Positions 23,587 through 31,486 of a DNA stretch of 33,234 bases are shown here, in pieces (positions within the stretch are counted from its first letter, which is position 1; every line of letters begins with the position of its first letter). The DNA lies in contig QWPV01000027.1 in NCBI GenBank assembly GCA_003671055.1, positions 1-33,234 of the forward strand, read 5' to 3'. A program made the position numbers and the translations under genes. The notes beneath the pieces were generated by a model. It made no database searches. It had not been told where the DNA came from and worked only from the letters and a program-made list of their open reading frames with translations. The stretch comes from Planctomycetota bacterium. GTDB lineage: Bacteria > Planctomycetota > Phycisphaerae > Phycisphaerales > SM1A02.

Positions 23587-24389
23587 ACGCGAATTTTCCA
23601 CTCATTCTTGCGAGCGGTTCGCCTCGCCGCGCGTTGATGCTCCGAGAGGCGGGATTTGCGCCGCAGGTTGAAGCAGCAGACATTGATGACGCTGCAGTGC
23701 ATCTTGAAACGCACTCGGTGGAAGAGTTGACGCTCGCGCTTGCGTTGTTCAAGGCGCGCCGCTTTCCACTCATTCTTGCGAGCGGTTCGCCTCGCCGCGC
23801 GTTGATGCTCCGAGAGGCGGGATTTGCGCCGCAGGTTGAAGCTGCAGACATTGATGACGCTGCAGTGCATCTTGAAACGCACTCGGTGGAAGAGTTGACG
23901 CTCGCGCTTGCGTTGTTCAAGGCGCGCCGCGTGGAGATGATGCGTCGCGCACGCGGTGCGGAGGCTGCCGTGATTCTTGCAGCAGACACGATGTGCGCAC
24001 TTGATGGCGAACTCATCGGGAAACCAAGCGACGCTGCGCACGCAGACAAGATGATCCGCGCGTTTGAAAATCGGCCTCACGATGTGGTGACTGCGTGGTG
24101 CATCATTGCGCCCGACGGTTCGCGCGTGCTCGACTCAGATTGCAGCATCGTGCATGTTGGCGCACTGACGGATGCACAGCGCGCGCATCATCTCGACAGT
24201 GGCGCATGGAAAGGCAAGGCAGGTGGCTACAACTTTCCCGAAGCACTCGCAGCTGGATGGCCAGTGCGTTGCGAGGGATTGTGGGAAACAGTCGTCGGAC
24301 TTCCGCTCATTCGATTCGCATCGGTGCTCGAGGAAACATTGCGAACTGGTTGTACGGCGCATCTACGCGTTGAAGGTGGCACCGCGTGA
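23583..24389 (+). CDS. Maf-type nucleotide pyrophosphatase with duplicated N-terminus
   Basis: Maf proteins hydrolyse dTTP/UTP or modified nucleotides to monophosphates. This one is 268 residues, where about 190-210 is normal. The excess is a perfect in-frame tandem duplication: residues 5-60 repeat as 61-116. Both copies contain LASGSPRRALMLREAGF, the substrate-binding N-terminal motif. After copy 2 the protein continues normally: VILAADTMCALDGELIGKPSD (catalytic Asp in ADTM), DVVTAW, SGAWKGKAGGYNFPE and GLWETVVGLPL. Copy 2 plus the rest is a complete 212-residue Maf, so copy 1 is an N-terminal add-on. GTG start at 23583 overlaps the previous stop (GTGA). AEKAGGY-type residues read KGKAGGY. 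Confidence 0.92.
   Translation: MNANFPLILASGSPRRALMLREAGFAPQVEAADIDDAAVHLETHSVEELTLALALFKARRFPLILASGSPRRALMLREAGFAPQVEAADIDDAAVHLETHSVEELTLALALFKARRVEMMRRARGAEAAVILAADTMCALDGELIGKPSDAAHADKMIRAFENRPHDVVTAWCIIAPDGSRVLDSDCSIVHVGALTDAQRAHHLDSGAWKGKAGGYNFPEALAAGWPVRCEGLWETVVGLPLIRFASVLEETLRTGCTAHLRVEGGTA
23595..23930 (+). repeat. 168-bp in-frame tandem duplication inside maf
   Basis: Copy 1 is 23595-23762 and copy 2 is 23763-23930. They differ at one base only, A23675 versus T23843, a synonymous GCA/GCT alanine change. 167 of 168 identity with no frame change marks a very recent event, or less likely an assembly error. Confidence 0.97.
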
Positions 24390-24781
24390 TGGACGCTCCC
24401 GCGCCGTGGTTTCGCGTGCCCGTGTTGTTCGCAGCGCCGACGCTCCTGCTCGCACTTGTTGTGCTTGCGTGGTACGCGCGCGGATTGCTTCGGACTGAAG
24501 CCTCGCGCGTCATTCGCGCGCTTCGATTGTGTTCGCTCGGTATCGCTGCGCTCGTGTGCATCGCGATGTTCCTTGGGCTTTCAGTCTTCGATCCAGACTC
24601 GACGAGCAAGTCTGAGCGCGTGTCCTTTCTCATCGCGTGGGTCGCGGTTGGAATCGGCGTGATGGCTGCGGTGTTGCTCGCGATCGCGGAGTTTGTCTTC
24701 ATTAGTCGACGCAGCGTGCGCGAGTTTCGCGCGATGCATCGCGAGGCGTTCGGTGGACAGCGCAAGGAGGCGAAGCCATGA
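24389..24781 (+). CDS. Small three-helix membrane protein, unknown
   Basis: 130 residues, no family recognised. Three hydrophobic segments lie at about 10-28, 42-64 and 76-105, and there is a basic C-terminal tail (RRSVREFRAMHREAFGGQRKE). The ATG at 24389 overlaps the maf TGA, and its own TGA overlaps the lpxK ATG (ATGA at 24778-24781). It is locked between maf and lpxK, so it is made together with envelope enzymes and may serve in lipid A handling; that is context only. Confidence 0.75.
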   Translation: MDAPAPWFRVPVLFAAPTLLLALVVLAWYARGLLRTEASRVIRALRLCSLGIAALVCIAMFLGLSVFDPDSTSKSERVSFLIAWVAVGIGVMAAVLLAIAEFVFISRRSVREFRAMHREAFGGQRKEAKP

Positions 24782-25833
24782 CGCGCGCAACTGGACCGCT
24801 CTCGCCGCTCCTGAAGCCCATCGCGTGGATCGCTGCGCGTCTCTATGGCGTCGGGGTTTCGATGCGCAACGCGAAGTTCGATGCGGCGGATGGCATTGAG
24901 GTTCTCGAAGCGAATGGAACTCGCGTGCCGGTGATTTCCGTGGGCAATGTGACTGCGGGCGGGACGGGGAAAAGCCCAGTCGTTGCGTGGATCTGTGAAG
25001 AACTCGCGCGTTCCGGCAAGCGCCCCGTGATTGCGCTGCGCGGCTATCGATCGCATGCAGCAGCGGACGGACGTGTCGAGAGTGATGAAGCACAGGAGTA
25101 CGCGATCACTGCGCCGAGCGCGCTTGTTGTTGTCGGTGCACATCGACTCGCGTGTTTGCGCGAGGCGCTCTCGAAGCCCGAGGTTGCGTCGTGGATTCAC
25201 GATGCGGTGGTTGTGCTTGATGATGGATTCCAGCACCGTCAACTTGCGCGCGCACTCGACATCGTGCTCGTCGATGCAACGCGCCACGGTCTCGATGGCG
25301 ACCTGTTGCCCAATGGTTGGTTGCGCGAACCTGCGCGTGCGTTGCGTCGCGCAGGGCTTGTGATCGTCACGAAAGCGGAGGATGCATTGCAGCGCACTGC
25401 CGCGTCGCAAGCGGTGACAGTCGCGCGCGGCATCGCTCCCGAAGCGCATTGCACGCACGCATGGCGAAGTCTGTCGGTCTACACCGATGGCATCATGCGT
25501 CGTGAAAGTGTGGAGTGGCTCGCGACTCGGCGCGTAGTCATCGCGAGTGCGCTTGGAAATCCAGCGCAGTTTCGTGGCGCAGTTGAACGCGCGAGGGCGG
25601 TCGTCATCGACGAACTTCGCAAGAGCGACCACCGGGCATTTGCCGCGCAGGAGGTCGAACGACTCCTGCAACACGCGACCAAGGTTGACGCATGCGTTCT
25701 CACGCGAAAGGACTTCGTCAAACTCGACGCCGTGGTACGAGGCACAGTGGTGGTACCCGATCTTGAGATCGCGATGGATCCTGCCAGTTGCGCGCGCCTC
25801 CGAGCAGCGATCGACAGCGTCTCGCTACACTGA
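24778..25833 (+). CDS. lpxK: Tetraacyldisaccharide 4'-kinase
   Basis: Phosphorylates the 4' position of the lipid A disaccharide at the inner leaflet of the cytoplasmic membrane. 351 residues. Family motifs: N-terminal membrane-associated helix (PLLKPIAWIAARLYG), P-loop VGNVTAGGTGKSP (55-67), ALRGYRS, SDEAQEYA, and VVLDDGFQHRQLARALDIVLVD. The C-terminal part has SALGNPAQF and LTRKDFVKL, typical of LpxK. A strong AAGGAGG lies 7 bases before the ATG. It implies a lipid A outer membrane, consistent with the neighbouring heptose genes. Confidence 0.95.
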   Translation: MTRATGPLSPLLKPIAWIAARLYGVGVSMRNAKFDAADGIEVLEANGTRVPVISVGNVTAGGTGKSPVVAWICEELARSGKRPVIALRGYRSHAAADGRVESDEAQEYAITAPSALVVVGAHRLACLREALSKPEVASWIHDAVVVLDDGFQHRQLARALDIVLVDATRHGLDGDLLPNGWLREPARALRRAGLVIVTKAEDALQRTAASQAVTVARGIAPEAHCTHAWRSLSVYTDGIMRRESVEWLATRRVVIASALGNPAQFRGAVERARAVVIDELRKSDHRAFAAQEVERLLQHATKVDACVLTRKDFVKLDAVVRGTVVVPDLEIAMDPASCARLRAAIDSVSLH

Positions 25834-25838
25834 CGCGC

Positions 25839-27368
25839 ATGTCGAGTCGCGAAGAAAGACTGCTTGGACATCTCGCGCAGTGGTCACGCTTCAAGTTGCT
25901 CGTGGTAGGCGACTTCATGCTTGATCAGATGGTGATGGGCGCAGCGGAGCGACTCAGTCCCGACGCACCCGTCCCAGTGTTGCGCGTCGATAGTGCAAAC
26001 AACATCCAAGAAACGCCAGGCGGCGCAAGCAATGTTGCCGTGTGTGCAGCTGCGCTTGGCGGCGATGTGCGTTGCGTTGGCGTGACGGGAAATGACGCAG
26101 AAGCTCGGGCTTTGCGTGCGGCGCTTGAACGCGCTGGTTGCGAAGCTGCGCATCTGATTGCAGATCCTTCGCGACCAACCACCGTAAAGCGCTCGCTCGT
26201 TGGACTCGCGCAGCATCGACATCCTCAGAAGATGTTTCGCTTGGACTTCGAGAGCCAAGAACCACTCTCCGTGGAAATCGAGACGCAGTTACTCGCCTCT
26301 GTGGAACGCGAGCTCGCATGGTGCGATGTTGTCGCACTTGAGGATTACAACAAAGGCGTGTGTTCGCCGCGATTCTGCGCAGCACTCATGCAACTCGCGC
26401 GTGCGGCAGGCAAGCGTGTGCTTGTCGACCCTGCCGCGATTGAGTGCTACAAAAAGTATGCGGGCGCGCACCTCATCACGCCTAATCGCAGTGAAGCCGA
26501 ACTTGCCACCGGCATGAACACGCCGCTTGATGCAAGTGTTCCGCACACCACCATGCTCGCGGAGAAGTTGCTCGCGCAGTGTGCACTCGACGCGGTGGTG
26601 TTGACACTTGATCGGCACGGCGCGCTGCTCCTTGAGAAGGGCGGCGCAGTCGTGACGGTGCCGACCGTTGCACGCACGATCTACGACGTCACTGGTGCTG
26701 GCGACATGGTGCTCGCAGCGCTCGCGGCTGCACTCGCCAATGGCGTCGTTCTCGCAGACGCGGTGTCGTTTGCCAATCATGCTGCGGGGCTTGAAGTTGA
26801 AGTCTTCGGTGTGCAACCGATTCCGCTCGCACAGATTCGACAGAGCATTCTCGCGCGCACCGCTCGTGCGCAGGGACGCGTTCGTGCGCTCGGCGATTTG
26901 CTCATCGAACTTGCGGTGCATCGCGCATCAGGTAAGCGCATCGTGCTCACCAACGGTAACTTCGATGTGCTCCACGCTGGTCATGTCGCGTACTTGCGCG
27001 AAGCACGGGCGCTCGGTGATGTGCTGGTTGTCGGCGTCAACAGCGATCGCGAAGTGCGTCGACAGAAGGGCGCGATGCGTCCGATCTTCGAAGAGAGCGA
27101 GCGCCTTGAGATGCTCGCGGAACTTCGCAGCGTCGACTATGTGACTGTGTTTGAGGAACCAACCGCGCACGAACTTATTCGCGCGGTGCATCCCGATTTC
27201 TACGTGAAGGGCGGCGACTACAAGCCTTCCGAGATCGCAGAATTCGCACTGGTGGAAGAATTGGGGATTGCGCTTCGGACGCTCGCGCACCGCGAAGGCC
27301 TCGGCTCTCGGGTCGTCATTGAGCGCCTCCGAGAGGCCGAGCGAGTCGAAAATGCTGCTCGGAGTTGA
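25839..27368 (+). CDS. hldE: Bifunctional heptose-7-P kinase / heptose-1-P adenylyltransferase
   Basis: Makes ADP-heptose for lipopolysaccharide core in two steps. 509 residues in two fused enzymes. Residues 1-325 are a PfkB-type kinase: LVVGDFMLDQM, GGASNVAVCAAALG, VALEDYNKGV, and DVTGAGDMVLAA with the catalytic Asp of GAGD. From about 365 there is a nucleotidyltransferase of the RfaE C-terminal type: LTNGNFDVLHAGHVAYLREAR (HxGH is HAGH) and GVNSDREVRRQKG, then FYVKGGDYKPSEI. Starts 5 bases after lpxK at the ATG at 25839. The whole path from sugar donor to transfer lies in this operon. Confidence 0.96.
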   Translation: MSSREERLLGHLAQWSRFKLLVVGDFMLDQMVMGAAERLSPDAPVPVLRVDSANNIQETPGGASNVAVCAAALGGDVRCVGVTGNDAEARALRAALERAGCEAAHLIADPSRPTTVKRSLVGLAQHRHPQKMFRLDFESQEPLSVEIETQLLASVERELAWCDVVALEDYNKGVCSPRFCAALMQLARAAGKRVLVDPAAIECYKKYAGAHLITPNRSEAELATGMNTPLDASVPHTTMLAEKLLAQCALDAVVLTLDRHGALLLEKGGAVVTVPTVARTIYDVTGAGDMVLAALAAALANGVVLADAVSFANHAAGLEVEVFGVQPIPLAQIRQSILARTARAQGRVRALGDLLIELAVHRASGKRIVLTNGNFDVLHAGHVAYLREARALGDVLVVGVNSDREVRRQKGAMRPIFEESERLEMLAELRSVDYVTVFEEPTAHELIRAVHPDFYVKGGDYKPSEIAEFALVEELGIALRTLAHREGLGSRVVIERLREAERVENAARS

Positions 27369-27379
27369 CGTGCGCGCCG

Positions 27380-27412
27380 CATAATCTTTGGCATTGACCC
27401 TCATAATCTTTG
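27380..27412. repeat. 11-bp direct repeats spaced 22 bp
   Basis: CATAATCTTTG occurs at 27380-27390 and again at 27402-27412, exactly 22 bases start to start, i.e. two helical turns on one DNA face. They lie just after hldE and about 105-140 bases before the lipoprotein gene. TTGACC at 27394-27399 sits between them. A regulator site or tandem -10-like boxes are possible. Confidence 0.45.
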
Positions 27413-27517
27413 TTACGGATCCTCGCGCCGCCTCTGAAGGCAGCACAGTTCGTGTTCGCGCGTGATTCCATTTGCACATGGCGAAATCTGGTGCAGATTT
27501 ACGATCGGAGAGAACAG

Positions 27518-27865
27518 ATGAAGATGAGACAACGCACGAGTATTGTGTGCATCCTGACCGTTGGTTCATTCCTGAGCGCGTGCGCGAGTTCAGTGAAACC
27601 GGATCAACCTTCGCCTGCGTACGTGCAACGAAACAGTTGCGCTGCGCGTGATCTTCCATCACTTGTCATGGCTGACTCAACGCGTCGTGACGATGCATTC
27701 TTTGCATCTCGCAACGATGCGCGACTCGGATCCAATCGCGAACCCAGCATTCGCGTCTCTGAGAGCAATCGTTACTGGGCATACGATCAATATTGGATCG
27801 TGAACGGAAGAACGTTCCAGAATTATCAGATGACGACCTTATCTCGCGAGCATCTCATTCGCTGA
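27518..27865 (+). CDS. Small lipoprotein, unknown
   Basis: 115 residues. A lipoprotein signal peptide: basic MKMRQR, hydrophobic core, lipobox FLSAC with the lipidated Cys near 22. The mature part is polar, with no recognised domain; its last third is Tyr/Trp/Asn-rich (NRYWAYDQYWIVNGRTFQNY). The ATG at 27518 has GGAG 7 bases upstream. It stands alone between hldE and the HU-like gene with its own upstream repeats and a hairpin behind it. Location would be the inner or outer membrane. Confidence 0.75.
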   Translation: MKMRQRTSIVCILTVGSFLSACASSVKPDQPSPAYVQRNSCAARDLPSLVMADSTRRDDAFFASRNDARLGSNREPSIRVSESNRYWAYDQYWIVNGRTFQNYQMTTLSREHLIR

Positions 27866-27866
27866 T

Positions 27867-27888
27867 GCGAGTCGCGCACTCGCGCTTT
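27867..27888 (+). terminator. Weak terminator after the lipoprotein gene
   Basis: GCGAGT (27867-27872) / ACTCGC (27878-27883), loop of 5, then GCTTTGA. It begins 1 base after the stop codon. The stem is short and the U-run is only three, so efficiency is doubtful. Confidence 0.4.
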
Positions 27889-27972
27889 GACAAATTGAGA
27901 ACTCTGCAAGCATTTGTCGAACGCCACTTGACTTGAGTGCATCAAAGTCTGCATACTCCACCATTGTCCCGA

Positions 27973-28022
27973 GCGATCCTCAGGCGTCCCTGAGGATCGC
28001 GTTGCATTCAAAGTCTCTTTGA
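27973..28022 (+). promoter_or_regulatory. Two successive hairpins in the HU-like gene leader
   Basis: The first is a perfect 12-bp stem, GCGATCCTCAGG (27973-27984) / CCTGAGGATCGC (27989-28000), with tetraloop CGTC. The second is TCAAAG (28008-28013) / CTTTGA (28017-28022) with a 3-base loop, immediately before the GGAG ribosome site at 28024. No U-run follows the first, so a leader element or RNA-processing site fits at least as well as a terminator of the lipoprotein gene. Confidence 0.55.
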
Positions 28023-28034
28023 TGGAGTCCCGCG

Positions 28035-28358
28035 ATGGCTACAACGACAAAGAAAGAACTCATTGACCGTGTCGCTCAGGAGACTGGGCTTGCGCGCGGC
28101 GATGTTCGAATTGCGATTCAATCCTTTCTCGATCAAGTCATTCGTGAACTTGGCACTGGAAATCGATTGGAGTTCCGTGACTTTGGTGTGTTCGAAATCA
28201 AAGATCGCGCTGGTCGCGTTGCGCAGAATCCAAAGACGCTTGAACGCGTGAGTGTCCCTCCGCGTCGGAGCGTGCGCTTCAAGGTTGGTCGCCTCATGCA
28301 AGACTCGCTCGATACGCGCGGGGAAGTTGCTGCGATGGCGTCGAAGCTCGAAGTCTGA
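28035..28358 (+). CDS. HU/IHF-family DNA-binding protein
   Basis: Bends and compacts DNA as a dimer. 107 residues, a little longer than the usual 90-95 because of a C-terminal tail (MASKLEV). Seen: TTKKELIDRVAQETGL at the N-terminus, then LEFRDFGVFEIKDRAGRVAQNPKT with the DNA-inserting RxxxNPxT arm, then SVPPRRSVRFKVG. The RNP-type arm reads RVAQNPKT, with the conserved Pro that intercalates. GGAG lies 7 bases before the ATG. It sits next to dnaB, 82 bases downstream. IHF versus HU cannot be decided. Confidence 0.93.
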   Translation: MATTTKKELIDRVAQETGLARGDVRIAIQSFLDQVIRELGTGNRLEFRDFGVFEIKDRAGRVAQNPKTLERVSVPPRRSVRFKVGRLMQDSLDTRGEVAAMASKLEV

Positions 28359-28440
28359 TTCTGCAACCGTCTCGCCGAATGCTTCGGGAGAAGCTGTCGG
28401 ATTTGATACGCGATGCGTGCATTCGGGGTACGGTGCGACT

Positions 28441-29925
28441 GTGGAAGACCTTGAATCCAAAGACAACGGCCTAGGCCGCGACAACTCGCAGCGTGGACGC
28501 TTCCGCAAGAAGCAATCACCCGCAGATGGTGTTGCGTTGCAGCAAGTCGCTGCCTTGTTTGCGTCGACGCCACCGATGGCGGTCGAGGCTGAACAGAGTT
28601 TGATCGGATCAATTCTCTGGGATCCGAAAGTACTCGGCGATGTGTTGCAGATCGTGCGAAGCGGAGCAGATTTCTCGCAGCCGCGGCATGCACGCGTGTA
28701 CGACGCGATGGTCGAGCTGTACGACAAGACAGCAACAGTCGATCCGATCTCGCTGCAAACATTGTTGCGCGACCAGAACATCCTCGAAGAAGTGGGCGGC
28801 ATCGAATATGTCGTCGGACTTGCTGAAGGTGTCGCGAGCCCAGCGCACGCGCCGCACTATGCGCGAATCGTTCGCGAGAAGGCGACCGTTCGCGAACTCA
28901 TCCAAGCAGCTGGTGAAATTCTCGCCGAAGCACATCAGAGTCGTGATCCCGCACAGCAAGTACTCGAGCGCGCAGAGCAGCGGATCTTCCGCATTGCACA
29001 GAAGCGCGAGGGCGCGAGCTTCGCGTCGATGAAGGATCTCGTCGATGAGACGATGCGAATGATCGAAGCGCATGAAGGCAAGGGCTTCATGGGCGTGCGA
29101 ACGGGATACGCCGATATCGATGAGATGACGAACGGTCTGCAGAAGGGCGAGATGATCATCCTTGCGGCACGCCCTTCGATGGGAAAGACGGCGCTCGCGC
29201 TGAATCTCATGGAGAGCATTGGATTGCTCGGCGTGCCGAGTGCGATGTTCAGTCTCGAAATGAGTCGTCAGCAACTTGTGCAGCGCATGCTTTCTGCGCG
29301 CGGCGGCATCGATGGACAGAAGATGCGTCGTCACATGCTTTCAGGCGACGATCACCGGCGCCTCATGGGTGCATGCGACGATCTCTCGAAGGCGCCGATC
29401 TACATCGACGACACGCCAGGTCTTTCGCTGCTGGCGATGCGTTCGAAGGCGCGTCGACTCAAGGAGCAGTACGACATCGGATTCATCGCGATCGATTACT
29501 TGCAGCTCATGTCGAGCGGCACCAAGGTTGAGAGTCGTCAGATCGAAGTGTCGGAGATTTCGCGCGGCATCAAGGCGATGGCACGCGAGCTTGAAGTCCC
29601 TGTGCTCTGTCTTTCGCAGCTCAATCGCGCAGCTGAACAACGCGAAGGTCATCGCCCTCGCATGAGCGATCTTCGAGAATCAGGTTCGATTGAACAGGAT
29701 GCGGACGTGGTTGCGATGCTCCATCGCGAGGCGTATTACCACCGTCAAGATCCTGATTGGTTAGACGCGAATCCTGAGAAGGAAAACTCCGCCGAATTGA
29801 TCGTGTGCAAACAGCGCAACGGCCCGACGGGTACGGTCAATCTCATCTGGGATGGCGATACCACTCGCTTCAAGCCCATGAGTTATGCAGCAAGTGATAA
29901 CGGCGTGAGTCGATACTCTGTCTGA
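28441..29925 (+). CDS. dnaB: Replicative DNA helicase DnaB
   Basis: Hexameric 5'-to-3' helicase that opens the replication fork. 494 residues from the GTG at 28441. The start is uncertain: the frame stays open upstream into the HU-like gene, and the N-terminal domain only begins near residue 44 (PPMAVEAEQSLIGSILWDP), after a charged tail of about 40. The N-terminal domain binds primase. The RecA-like domain has GVRTGYADIDEMTNGLQKGEMIILAARP, Walker A ARPSMGKT (243-250), FSLEMSRQQLVQRM, Walker B IGFIAIDYLQLM, LSQLNRAAEQR and DLRESGSIEQDADVV. No intein or other interruption is seen. Confidence 0.96.
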   Translation: MEDLESKDNGLGRDNSQRGRFRKKQSPADGVALQQVAALFASTPPMAVEAEQSLIGSILWDPKVLGDVLQIVRSGADFSQPRHARVYDAMVELYDKTATVDPISLQTLLRDQNILEEVGGIEYVVGLAEGVASPAHAPHYARIVREKATVRELIQAAGEILAEAHQSRDPAQQVLERAEQRIFRIAQKREGASFASMKDLVDETMRMIEAHEGKGFMGVRTGYADIDEMTNGLQKGEMIILAARPSMGKTALALNLMESIGLLGVPSAMFSLEMSRQQLVQRMLSARGGIDGQKMRRHMLSGDDHRRLMGACDDLSKAPIYIDDTPGLSLLAMRSKARRLKEQYDIGFIAIDYLQLMSSGTKVESRQIEVSEISRGIKAMARELEVPVLCLSQLNRAAEQREGHRPRMSDLRESGSIEQDADVVAMLHREAYYHRQDPDWLDANPEKENSAELIVCKQRNGPTGTVNLIWDGDTTRFKPMSYAASDNGVSRYSV

Positions 29926-29992
29926 GACGATCGCGAGAATTCGTGCAACCCAACGGTGGAGTTGTGCGTTTCATAGGCGCGACGAAACGCAG

Positions 29993-30658
29993 ATGGATGC
30001 ACCTTCCGACTCGAGCCCCGCATCACGACTGAAGCTCGCGCAAGCGGGTGAGCCTGTGGCGAATGCGGAGCACGATGAGAGGGGACTTGGGGGTGACGAA
30101 CTCGAACGCGTGCTTCGAAGCGCAGTAGGAGGCGATGCGCGCGCATGGGAACGGCTCGTCGCGAATTTCGCGCCTCGCATTCACGGACTTGTGCGGGCGC
30201 ATGTCGCGGACTCCGACCTTGCGATGGAGATCGTGCAATCAACCTTCACGACCGTCGCGACGAAACTCGCGGAGTATGTGGAGAGTGGACGGTTCGAATC
30301 GTGGATTTTTCGCATCGCGATGAACCGACTGCGCGACGAGATGCGTCGCCGTCGTCGCCACGCGAAGCCGATGGATCAAGGCCATTTCGACAGTGCACAA
30401 AGAGTGGGTGGCTCGAACTCTAGTGAGGAGCCCGGCGAGGGGTTCGATCGTGCGATCGCTGCCGATCGCCTCACCGCGGCGCTGTCGCAACTGAATTCAG
30501 AGGATCGTGAAATCGTCGATCTCCGTCACTTCGGCGGAATGAGTTTCAAGGAACTCGCCGCCTACTTTGAAGAGCCGCTCGGTACGCTCCTCGCTCGCCA
30601 TCACCGCGCGCTTCGCAAGCTGCGGGGCATCCTTGAAAGTCGGGGGCATGATGGCTAG
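29993..30658 (+). CDS. RNA polymerase sigma-70 family factor (ECF type)
   Basis: 221 residues. A Pro/Ser-rich N-terminal tail of about 40 residues is followed by region 2 at about 42-125 (GDARAWERLVANFAPRIHGLVRAHV, then DLAMEIVQSTFTTVATKL and SWIFRIAMNRLRDEMRRRRR). A variable linker follows, then region 4 at about 160-215 (LSQLNSEDREIVDLRHFGGMS, FKELAAYFEEPLGTLLARHHRALRKLRGIL). The architecture is that of an extracytoplasmic-function sigma factor, whose activity is usually held by an anti-sigma factor. The next gene encodes a single-pass membrane protein that fits that role. Its own target promoters are not identified. Confidence 0.92.
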   Translation: MDAPSDSSPASRLKLAQAGEPVANAEHDERGLGGDELERVLRSAVGGDARAWERLVANFAPRIHGLVRAHVADSDLAMEIVQSTFTTVATKLAEYVESGRFESWIFRIAMNRLRDEMRRRRRHAKPMDQGHFDSAQRVGGSNSSEEPGEGFDRAIAADRLTAALSQLNSEDREIVDLRHFGGMSFKELAAYFEEPLGTLLARHHRALRKLRGILESRGHDG

Positions 30659-30829
30659 GGTGTTTGGACTACGCGGGCAAGCCCGAGAATTCGTGGTTTT
30701 GTGCGTGAGAACAAGGAGTTTTTCGCTCCTCTGGCATTTCTTGCGCTTCGGGATTTCACGCAGCAATGTCGCGCATGGTTGCGCGTTCCTACAGGCTGCA
30801 GACAGTAACGTCTAGGAAGGAGTTTCGCG

Positions 30830-31420
30830 ATGACAGACCAATCAGCATTCGATGCACACGACCCTGATCTCGACTCCAATCTCGACTCCAATCTCGAGTT
30901 GGATCTCACCGCAGCGCTTGATGCGTTGGGCGCGCAATCTCGTCAACTCTCTCCTGAAGCGATCGCTCGCATCGCGCGAGTCTCTGCAGCGTCACTTCCC
31001 TCCAATCGGTCTTCTTCCGATGTCGTGAGTTCGTTGCGCTGGTTCAACGCGCGGTCAACCATGCGCTACGCCGTCGCTGCTGGCTTGATCGCCGCGGCTG
31101 CTGTGACAACTGCACTCGTGCTCGAACGAAATGCGCAGAAGAGTTCTTCGATAGTGACGCCGCGCGAAGTCGTGATGGTGACACCTTCAGACACCGTGCT
31201 TCCTCAGCATGTCGAGACTGCGCTTGCTCGCGTCGCTTCGCTTGACGAACGCTCTCGCTCAAGCGGCATGGAAGCAGCATTGCTCCAACTTGCGTCGCTT
31301 GATGTTCCCGCGATCGATTCTTCCGAGCCTTTCGCTGCAGTGCTTGGGTCACGCGCAGTGAGTTACGACGAGTTTGAAGCGGAAATGCGTGATCTTGCCG
31401 GCGATGGCTCGACCTTCTAG
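30830..31420 (+). CDS. Single-pass membrane protein, probable anti-sigma partner
   Basis: 196 residues. The cytoplasmic N-terminus is acidic with a 12-bp tandem repeat at 30869-30892 (LDSN twice, then LEL). It ends with one membrane helix at about 79-99 (RYAVAAGLIAAAAVTTALVL) and a periplasmic tail of about 95 residues. A strong AGGAG ribosome site lies 7 bases before the ATG. Position right after the sigma gene and the topology are those of anti-sigma factors. I see no HxxxCxxC zinc motif, so a ZAS-type domain is absent and the assignment rests on context. Confidence 0.65.
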   Translation: MTDQSAFDAHDPDLDSNLDSNLELDLTAALDALGAQSRQLSPEAIARIARVSAASLPSNRSSSDVVSSLRWFNARSTMRYAVAAGLIAAAAVTTALVLERNAQKSSSIVTPREVVMVTPSDTVLPQHVETALARVASLDERSRSSGMEAALLQLASLDVPAIDSSEPFAAVLGSRAVSYDEFEAEMRDLAGDGSTF

Positions 31421-31486
31421 TCCGTGCAGACTATATAGAGCATGCGCACCATGTAGACCATGTAAACTTGGCGCTGAGGCTACCTA

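Noticed and set aside
24307-25674. 455-codon minus-strand frame across lpxK
   Set aside because: Antisense shadow of lpxK and its neighbour.
31430-31462. Short near-repeats (CATGTAGAC, CATGTAAAC) before the secreted helical protein
   Set aside because: Only two imperfect units; too short to call a repeat or operator.
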